Below, in pieces: positions 12,534-22,771 of a DNA stretch of 64,000 nt. The stretch's first letter is position 1. Every line of letters starts with the position of its first letter. Under the pieces are notes generated by a model that was not told the DNA's origin, made no database searches, and worked only from the letters and a program-made list of their open reading frames with translations. A program made the translations under genes and the position numbers. Source of the DNA: Hippasteria phrygiana (taxonomy: Eukaryota > Echinodermata > Asteroidea > Valvatida > Goniasteridae); assembly GCA_037893225.1 (NCBI GenBank), contig JAZGUH010000123.1:906001-970000 (forward strand). Reading direction: 5' to 3'.

Positions 12534-12947
12534 GGGCTGTTCATTTTCAAATAATTTACTATTCGAATATTCGAAACTGGGTTTGATTGAATATACAAAT
12601 ATTTGAAACTCCACTATCAAGTTTCTCAGTGCATGCCACACTGGTAAAAAAAACATTACATATAAAAGCATGCCGGTGTTTTACGTATGGCGATTGATAT
12701 TATGGACCGTTCAAACAGCATTTTGTTTGCATGCCCCTGCTGTATCAAGGGTTTTACCGACAGAAACAAACTTCCGTCCACAAAAAATTGCGGCATTTGA
12801 CACAGCTAAGCGCCGTAACTTTTCTATTAAAATAGCATCAGAGTCGTATCTGTACGTGCATATATATCTTTTTGAATATTTGAACTGGCAAAATGGTATT
12901 CGAATATTTGCTTGACGATCGAATATTCGGTATATTCGGGACAGCCC
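12534..12947. mobile_element. TA-flanked ATTCGAATATTCG MITE, copy 1 (414 bp)
   Basis: Starts GGGCTGTTCATTTTCAAATA and ends TATATTCGGGACAGCCC, with TA on both sides. The interior carries several ATTCGAATATTCG palindromes. Opposite orientation to copy 2 at 55.7 kb. Confidence 0.8.
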
Positions 12948-13326
12948 TAGTATAATGCAGCAAAAATCCCAGAAATCAGCAAAAATCCCTGAAATTTGTC
13001 GTAAGTAAACTATGCCGTTCCACCATTTTTTGTGCTTTTTCCCCGATCCATGTTCAGGGGCCCCGGTGAAACAACCTTGTTTCTGTCTCTTCTTTATCAG
13101 TAATAAGATAATGCAAGCAACCCGAACCAGACCAGCCAGCAAATTATTATAGGAGTGGGCCAAGGAAAAGAAACAGTCTTTTGTGAACACCTGAAAATTC
13201 AAATTTTTTTCTTCAATAAACACACAAACTACAATTCTGTACTAGAAATGCAACTGGATTTAACTTTACAATTTTGAACTTTAAAAACAACTTATTTTGA
13301 TAATCTGGTTTGCACATCAAACAGCC

Positions 13327-13600
13327 GTTTATTTTATGCAAGTCAGCATGATATGCATTGCCCAAGCGGTATCTTATATAATTGGACTTACTTGCTCATG
13401 CTGGACGTCCTGGTTCAGGGGCCACGTTCGTTGCAAAAAGTGTTCAAAACCAGTTGCTGTTTTATCGGCCGTTTAAAACCACCCGCTGACGGGCTCTCGA
13501 CCAATAGGAATGGGTAAACTGGATTGGGTATTTATTTTATGCAAGTCAGCATGGCATGCATTGCGCGCGGCATCTTAAATTGGACTTACTAGCTCATGCT
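13327..13600 (+). repeat. Two about 75-bp direct repeats flanking a 130-bp spacer
   Basis: TTTATTTTATGCAAGTCAGC ATG...GCATTG and TTGGACTTACT.GCTCATGCT occur at 13327-13401 and again at 13530-13600 in the same orientation, with a few differences. The spacer holds a TTTAAAACC stretch like the foldback MITE at 12.4 kb. Just 3' of GTF3A. Confidence 0.75.
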
Positions 13601-13765
13601 AGTAAATAATTATTTTACAAATATGGCACATTCTTTGTCGCCTAACAATTCAGTTTCCACGAGGCATATCTTTTTCACCACTTTCAGGTGCAACAGCAAC
13701 CCGAAATAGAAACCTCCTTTAGGGGGTTCCAAAACAGAAAAAATAATTTTAGAATTTAAAATTCG

Positions 13766-13975
13766 TTGACCCTAACCTTCCAAAATCAAACACCCCTTTG
13801 TGTTGAATTTTGTGTGATTGGGTACTGTAGAGCCTTGGCACCATCACTTTGCATGGGACTTGATGCCCTGATTTTGTCTAAGTACAAAGAATGTGCCATT
13901 GGTTTACTACACAGTGTTGGAGTTTGTGTGGTTAGGGAAGGATTCTAGTAAAAAGGCTTGGGCTGTTAGGGTTAA
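13766..13975. mobile_element. TTAA/CCCTAAC element, family 1, copy 2
   Basis: Ends TTGACCCTAACC and TGTTAGGGTTAA. The interior GGCACCATCACTTTGCATGG and AAGAATGTGCCATTGG match copy 1. Confidence 0.7.
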
Positions 13976-14054
13976 AGAAAATCTAATTTGTTGAAGAGCA
14001 CGGACGATACATCTTGAACTTGGGATCAGCTTGCTAAACCAAGTCTCCATTTCA

Positions 14055-14351
14055 TCACCCTTCCTCCTCTATCTGATGTTCTGCATCCTCTTTCCCTTCC
14101 TCCCTGCCTCCTGTACCATCATCCCCTACCATCTCCAACTCAACTTCAGGAGATGCACCGCCCACTCTGTCTTCTGTCACCACGGGTTCTTCTGCTGTGT
14201 CCATCCACTGCGTAACATCGACCCGCGAGCTGTCTGTGGTCACATGACTGCCTTCTTCAGGAGCTTCCATTTCCATTTTGAGGAGCCTCGGTCTGCTGGC
14301 CTCGTCTGGGAAACAGGAGAGCTGTGAAGCCAGGCCTCTCTTCTTCCGAGG
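14055..14351 (-). CDS. GTF3A: GTF3A exon 10, C-terminal tail and stop
   Basis: Acceptor TGTTTTCAG, stop TGA at 14055-14057. Starts PRKKRGLASQLS, matching the PKRSLASRL motif after the fingers of vertebrate TFIIIA. Continues into a Glu/Asp-rich tail ending EDAEHQIEEEG, longer and more acidic than in vertebrates. Confidence 0.94.
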   Translation of the reverse strand, partial: PRKKRGLASQLSCFPDEASRPRLLKMEMEAPEEGSHVTTDSSRVDVTQWMDTAEEPVVTEDRVGGASPEVELEMVGDDGTGGREEGKEDAEHQIEEEG

Positions 14352-17300
14352 CTGAAAACAGAAAAAGAATTATCGACATCAGGACATGAAGTTTTTTGGG
14401 TTGTAAACATGATGACCATACTGACAATGTACATAATGTACAATGTGGTAAACAAATCCATACATTATTATCTAAAGAAAATCCTACGTTGTCTTTATCA
14501 GTCTGAAAATTAACATGTTGATTCAGCATTACACTAACCTATCCTCCCTAAACAAAACTCAGATTTATTTCCTCACTACTTTAAAGGGAAAGATTTTACT
14601 TTAATACCCCCACCAAAATGGATCTGGAACAGCAAAATCTTACAAAATAACCAATCCTCCTTGATAACAACTGTCTAAACATGTAGCACAACCAGTTATT
14701 TCAATATTTATGTCAGCAAAATCTTAAAAAATGAGGCAGAAATCAACGTGTATGTGAACACTTTGAGTTACCATACACTGTGCACTATGCCAAGAACATC
14801 TAACACAGAAAACAGAATTCTCAAATTTAAAGGTTGTGCCAAGTGTTTACACAATTCTGAACACAGATGGATAGTTATTTTGCAAGATTTGCAGTTACTG
14901 ACTGATTTTGGTAGGGGGTATTAAAGTAAAATCTTTCTCTTTAAAGCGACACAAACAACTTTTGCTAATCCACATCAAAAGACAACTGAAGTACACGTAT
15001 ATGCAAATCAGAAGGGCTATAGTGATTACAGTGCGGCATCTACCCTCCTTTAACCTTAATCCATATGAACTTTTGCCAGGAACCTAAAATATCCACACCT
15101 TTTTAGTAATCTATTAAACAGCACAATCTTTGGACTTGAGAGAACCAAGGGGGGGGGGGGGACACAGGTCCATGTAAAGCAATTGACCTAACCCGGTAGA
15201 ATCGCATGAATGCAGCTTGTGAAATATTGTTCAATCGGATTAGTTTACAATTTAATGCAGACATCGCAAAATCTGAAGCGGACAAAATGACCGCACATAA
15301 TTCAATAATGTTGTCTAAGGAGCGTGGTCAATTCGGAAACAGCACTGTTTTTATTAGCCAAATGAGCTAAAAATAGATCCCTAGAAGTTTAATGAGGGCA
15401 CACGCAAAGCAGATGTAGTGTTCTGTCATCCAAATGATCTTGGTGACACTACAGATTGCGGGTTCGAGTCCAGCAGGGGTCATGGTGCTTCTTTCCACCC
15501 AGGAGTAAACGGGTACCTGTTGAGGGCAGTGACGGTTATGTGTTTGATTAGCCCATGTGCGCTTGACTTGGAGCCGGGCTGTATACTCCTCAAGGAGCTG
15601 AGCAGGGATTCAAGAATGATTAATAGGCCAAATGAACAGGGGTAAAAATGTAGTGCCTTAAGCACCATCGTACGGTGGATATGTGCCCTTTACAAATCTT
15701 CATTATACTGCAAGCAGGGGCTACTGTACCTTTGAAGGTGGCCGTACATAGTCTGGTTTATGCACCACTTGGTGTTTGCATAGAGAACCTTTGTGGACGA
15801 AGGTTTTGCTACAGCCAGGATGATCGCAAGCGTAGGGTCGAGCCCCGTCATGGTAGTTCTTAACATGCAGCTCCAGGTATGATGCCTGCAAGACAAAATC
15901 TACACCGTTAACAAAATACAAGGATCATATTAAATGACAGTTACAAATACAAAATTGATAAAAGTTAAGAGGGCGTGACATTTTGAACCCAGCAGAATCT
16001 TTGTTACAGGCGAATCTTTCCCATTTTAGACTCTGCAAGGATCGAGATGTCGGGCTCTCCAAAAATTTATGAAAATGTAAGGATAATATTTATAGAATGA
16101 CCCATTTAAACCACTGCATTCCCTAAAATAATTAAGGAGAAAGGTAGGAAAATATTTCTTACCTTGAGGTATGATCGGTTGCAGTTTTCTCTGGGGCAGG
16201 TCAATACTTCCTTAAACTGCTCATGGGACTTGACGTGAACCCGCAGCTGCAGTAGGAAATATGCATATTTAGAGAGAGCAGGACCAATTTTATAGAGATG
16301 CTAAAGAGAACATATTGCTCAACATATTTGTGTGCTAAGCAAAAGATTAAACAGTGAACCAGCCACAAGCTACATGCCTCAAGAGGGGTTTTTGGCCGGT
16401 AACCAGTTCCGCTAAGCAATTTGTTTTCTTATGCTTAGCAAAAGTTTTTATCTAGCAGCTCCATGAAATTGGTCCAAGAAAGCTATGCTATGAAACTGCT
16501 GGGAAAAAAGACTACACTTGTATTGTGGCCAAATGCTTACAGTAACAAATAACCTCTCTTCCAACCAAAGTATGGAATCAATCTTTTTTTCTTCAAAAAC
16601 ACAGAAAACCGTTTATGTGGGCGTCACACACATACATGTAGATGTACTGATACTTTTCCAAATGATGATGGATGAATATCGAAAATTGTCTTTCAGGTAC
16701 TAACTTTAATACTAATAAACGATGTAAAAATCAAACACACCTTATGCTTCTTATGGTAGACCTTTCCACATTGTTCACATTTGTATTCTAAATAACAAAT
16801 GGAGAAATATCATTGATCAACACAAAGTGATGGAACTTGAAAATAGTGATGGAAATGGGCCAACAAATTACTTTTTTAACCCTAACCTACCTGAATCCAT
16901 CAAAATCCATACCCCTGTTTTGGAGGATTTCGGCAGATTCAGGATACCTCCATATTGAAAACTGGGAGATTTTGATGTATTGAGGATTGTAAGCTTAGCG
17001 GAACTGCATGATTTTGATGGGATTCAGGATTCCTCCATATTGAGCAGTCACCAAAACCAACTTTTTGTGTATGACAAAATAGGTGGATTTTGGCGGATTC
17101 AGGATACTTTCTAGTATTAAGTTACCCAAGGGGTTTAGGGTTAATACACAGCTGTAATACACTGTGTGAGAGGCGAAGTCTTAATCCCTAATTTCAACCA
17201 ACTGGTAACCTTATCCCTAACCCCCTAGGCATTTTTACTAGGAAGTGTCCTCAACCTGTAAAAATCCAACACTGTGTAGTATACCTATGGCACATTCTTT

Positions 17301-20300
17301 TGACTTAGACAAATTGGGGCATCATATATAGACAGCTCCATGTTAAGTAATGGTGCCAAGGCGAAACCAGTCCTGAAACCATCCAAATTGGACACTGCTG
17401 TTGGAGTTTGTAAGGCTTTGGGTAGTTAGGGTTAAAAGGTACCCTGTGTATAAACAGAATGCCAATAGAATGCTCAGTATCATTACTATAATCATTATTA
17501 CCACAGAATTAGGTAGACACAGAAAACCCAATCCACATGTTGGCCCAGATGGGAACTTGACCTGGCTCTAATCTATTGTATCTGTCAACCTTGTTTGAGT
17601 TGAGCTCGACTAAGATCTAACACAATCTATACTTTTTTGGGCTAGAAAACTTTCTGAATCCTCCAAAATCCACCATTATCCAGAAACTAATGGTATATTT
17701 TTTGTATTTTAACTTTCAAGGGACATCACTCCCCATGTAAGGTAATAGTGGACAGGTTCTACTTTCCTCAATCCTCCAAAATCCTAACAAACCTCCTGGT
17801 GATAGGGATAGGACCCTGCGTGCAGCACCCCCTCCCCCAAATGACTCGGGCGCACCAAGGTGCTGCTCCGAAAGGCACTTTCTAAAGGCATGGACATGAA
17901 ACAGTCACAGACATAGGCTTTTTGTGGGTGAAAGCAGCTGTTGTTGACCGTCTGTCACTGGGCTAGCAGTAGAATGATTGATAGTTTCCTTTATGATAGC
18001 CGACTATGCCGCCAGCTCAAATAACCATGGTTTGTTTACAATGAATGGGGTTTGTACACAAACCAATGGGGCTTTGCCCTTTTTTCTTCTGGTCGGTTTG
18101 GCTCGTTAGTAATTTTGACATTAAAGGTGACTAGAGGCCCTCAGACTAGGGGGTTCGATTGAGGATTACATGAAGTTTGAGCGGAATTGGCCCAAAGGTG
18201 TTTACGTAAATAACAAAAAATACAAAAACGTGCCTCACCAAACAGGCACTTGGCTGCACGCAGGGTTATGAGATTGTACTGTTGGACCAAGCGCCAACAA
18301 ATTAAATCCAAGTCACAAGTCCTCAAACAACCAGTGATGATAAAACAAGTGATAATAAAACATTTTTTTTACACAATCTCTTATATATCATTTATATTGG
18401 GTATCCCACAAAAATCTATCAGCACACCTGTTATGTGATCGTAAGACAGGTGCTTGCGTAGTCCACTCCACTTGTCAAAATGAAGACCACATCCTTCCTT
18501 ATCACAGGTGTAGCCTATTCAAACAAAAGATCTTGTGATGTAAAAGTCATGTACAACCGCAATGTAATGAAGCATAAACGGCAGTTACAATACATTGCAA
18601 CCTTTCTTCACCTTAGAAGGTTCAGATACACTAGGTTCAGAACATCACAACAAACATGCAATTCCCCCCAAAAAAACTTCACTCCAGTGGTCATTTGGTA
18701 TTATGAAAAATGGTGTGTAGTGAGTTTAACAGAACTGCAGGGCTAATTTTACGGAGCTTCTAAGCACAAAAATTTGCTTAGCACCAAAAATTTGTGCTTA
18801 GTTAAAGCAGGTTACCAGCCAAAAGGCACAGTGATTTTCATGCTAAGCAAACAACAGCTGAATTACCAGTCACAAGCAATATACAACACATGGGAATCTG
18901 GATGGTAATCCCGTTTTTATCAAGAAAGTGCTTTCATGCTAAGCAAATTTTTTTGCTTAGCAGCTCCGTGAGGCCAAGAGGATGGTTGTTGCAGCCAAAC
19001 TGTTTGGTATAAGTTCAACTCTACAGGGGTGATAAACCATTCATTTCTAACACATTCATTTCATTTTTCGGTCAGCACCAAAGTATATTAAAAATGTGAG
19101 AAAGCTACATTGCACAGTTCACAACTCACTTTATGAATTACCTGTGGTGATTCTTGCCTTCAGTCGGTGCCGAAGCCCTTACAAATGGTACTCACCTTTG
19201 TGTATTTTGGCGTGACTTTTCAGCTTGCTTGGAACTTTAAATCTAGCTTCACAACCCTCATGCTGACATCTAAACAAACAAAGAAAGACAGGCCAATAGA
19301 ACCTGCTCCATGAATCAAGCTTAAAACTGAAGAAAACATATCAACATATTTCTTTGGTTAACTCATCATGAATTTGAATTGGTTCCTTTGTTAAGAACCA
19401 GTCATTCTATGGATTTCCAACCGCTAAACTGTTCATTGTAAATAAATATTATTGAATTAAACTGAATTTTCGTAAGTCGAAAGTATCTGCTTTCAGCACA
19501 ATGACTCCCAGAAAAAGGTTTACAGCACAAAAGAAACGATGGTTTGAGATCAAAAGTTTTGCAAATTGTACTGTTTATGAGGAAGAAATCTTTGGTCAGG
19601 ATAGCAGCTTCTGTCAACCAATAAGAGCAGAAGAGATACCTTTCCGACCTGTACAAGAGTAACTTACTTGAATGGTTTGATGTTGGTATGGACGTAGCTA
19701 TGCACTGTGAGATGCTGATGCTTCTTGAAGGTTTTATCACATCCTTCATAGTTGCACTGAAGAATGAGAAACAGGAAGGGACAAATCGAGTATTGCATTA
19801 CAATAAAGTAGACACCAACTCTGTACCCAGTACTATGCAAATACATACTACTTCTTAAATGTTCTTTTTCATTATCATTAGCACAAGATCCAAGACAATG
19901 TTAAAAGAGGTAGAACTGCAAACCAAACTCACTGTAGGCACTTGGGAGGAAAAAAATAAAATTTAGTACTGCGGAAAAATTACCAGAGATGTAGTTGAGT
20001 CCATAACAAGTCCCTGCAAGTCCATCACAAGCCCTCCAGTCCTAATCCCAATCTCAAGCTATTCAAATGAGCTTTGACAAGGGCATTTCTTTGTAATTGT
20101 TCATCCAGTTACTTGTGACCTGCTTTATGAAAGGACTTCTGACTGGGCTTGCGAAAGTAGGTACTTGTGAAAGGACTTGCAGGGACTCGACTCCAACTCT
20201 GAAAATTACTTATATGGTACAAATTATAGAATGATTCCCATCCAGGGACCAGTTAAAAGCTTGGCAATTAAACCGAGAACTTGCAACTGCACCAAAATAC

Positions 20301-22740
20301 TTTCTGTCCTGATATCCTTCAAAAGGGCTGTCCATAGGCAGGTGGTGGTGTTGCAAAAATCCTGCAGATTACTCGTCAATTTTTCTTTCATGGAGAAGAA
20401 AATGCCTGCAAGATGGAAGATGTCGTGCATTCGATTTCCAACATACCACACGATGACACCTGGCTTAATTTTCTCCAGCCCCCAAAACTGCTTGAAGCCA
20501 CTAGGATCACCTTTACCTTGTTTAAATCTCATTTTAGTTAAACCGGCGTGAATGAGATTAACAGCTTTGCAGTCATTGCCGTGTACATCACTCTTCATGC
20601 CTGTGTCAATGTCCACCTGTTATATTATATCCCGACATTTTCTTGCCACACCATCAATTGGATGAACATTGCATTTCAGCTCGAGCAATTTCATGTTCAC
20701 ATTTTCTTGAATTGTCTTCACTGCGCCGTGGTTTACAGCCAACCTGTCACCAATTGTGTTCTTCAAGTGCTTTTACCACAGACGAATGAGCGCGTATTTC
20801 ATCTTCTCTTGTGAACTTGGCAAAGGTCTCCACTAAGTCAGTTATGCAGTCGTTGATTTGGTGAAAGTAATCTTCACTTTTTTCACCTGCCGAAATCACA
20901 CAAATTCTTGGCCAAATAAATTTTTTACTCTCAACCATCAAGGATGCTAATGGAAGAGCATTTTCATTGAGTTTCATGTTCCGCGCAAAGAAATGATCAC
21001 GCACGAATCTGGCTACAACATTCGGTACCCGTGCGCAGCTGATGACATCACACACATTTCCAATGCGCCAACCAAAGGTTGAAAATGATTTGCATAGTGC
21101 AAATTTAACCATTTAATATTCAATTTCATTGTGACCTTGAGGTAGAGTATTTTTTCTTGATGCATCATGTTCCACTTACAAATAGACACATGGATGTGGG
21201 GGGCCTTATAACCCTAACCCTGCCAGACGCAGCACAGTGCATCTGTGGTGACAGCTTGACCTTGCTGCACTCTGCACACAAGTCAATGTGACAAAGTATG
21301 CAATCTGATGCATCTGGCAGGGTTTCTAGCCAAAATACCCTGGAGGGTTAGGGATAATAACTTTTTAACACAGCCGCTGCTAGGGCAAATCCTGTCAATC
21401 AGATTTTACACAACTCTTTTTTGAAGCCTTACTTTGAATATCCTCTCTCGATGGATTCTGCGTATGTGCTTCTTCAGTATATCGTTGTTGCTGAATGCCT
21501 TTCCACAGTTATCCTCCAAGCAACTGAATACACAAACACACACACACACACAGTTCAGACCTATTATAAGATGTCATCGGCTCTGATATACAGTACAGGG
21601 TTATGGGTTAATGATGAAAATGTTATACATGTAGTTGTGACCCAACCCAACTAAGTGAGCTATAAGTCCCCAGTGAACTCATTCCCCTTAAATCAATAGC
21701 AACAGTTGAGGTTTTCACCCAAGTTATATTCATTAGGATATGAAATGGTGAATTTACGACAGGCCAACTTACACAAAGTCCTTCTTGCCAGAATGACTAG
21801 CCAGGTGTCTTTGTAAATGGATCTTGCGTGTGTAGGCATTGGAGCAGCCGTCAAAAGTACACGCAAAATCCCTCTGTGAAGTTAAAATAATGTTTTTAAA
21901 GTCAGGGAAAAATTAGTTTTTGAAATTGGCGTACTGCAATTAAATACTGGTCAACTTGTAAATTCACCCCATACAAACTAATTCCAGCTATTATCAACTT
22001 GATTCTTACAAACACTTCTATTTTGTAGAGATGTATGTCATTGTGTTCTTGTTCAAAGTCACGTCATGGCAGTGATCCGAACGTGTGGCCCGAAAATTTC
22101 ATTTTGCAATGATATTTCCACTTTACATTAGCTGTGCATGGAGTCCAAATTTATGGCTTACTTTCTCAAAAAAGAAATTCCAAGTAACATTACAACAGAA
22201 GCTAATGTGCGCCAGGGGAGCAGAGGTACCACCAAACACATTCAAAAGGCAAAACAAAGTGTTTATTTTACCGTGAACCTGTCTAGCGGCATGCGCAGTC
22301 GGTCGTTTCTCAGCACACTCTGCCCCATCTGTCGAGTTGGCAAATGGTCGCGTGGTAAGCACGAGCGCTCGAAAGTAGCGGCGCTACGCCATATGGGTTC
22401 AATGCCACTTGATTTTTTTTTTCTCTCTCTCTTTTCTTTTCAAAAAAGTAAGAATTGTCTTTTTTTAAATCAACCCCGATTTAATTGCAGATAAGCATTT
22501 TCTTGTTTTAATTCCTCTCCCTGGAGGAATTTCCATTTGGTCTGATTCCCATCTCGTGAATACAAAGTCAGAACAATGAAGGCTTGGTGAACATTTCAAA
22601 GTCCCCCAAAACACTCAATGCGCATGTTTAAGTGCTGTGCCGTTCAAATAGCTAAAATTAATCTGATGCCGGTTCACGGTCAAATAACGGCGATTGTGTA
22701 GTGTGGGGCCCTGTGGAAAGATTTTACTTTAATACCCCCC

Positions 22741-22771
<31 letters not shown>

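Noticed and set aside
12711..13223. 170-codon minus-strand frame
   Set aside because: Mostly the ATTCGAATATTCG MITE plus flank; no domain.
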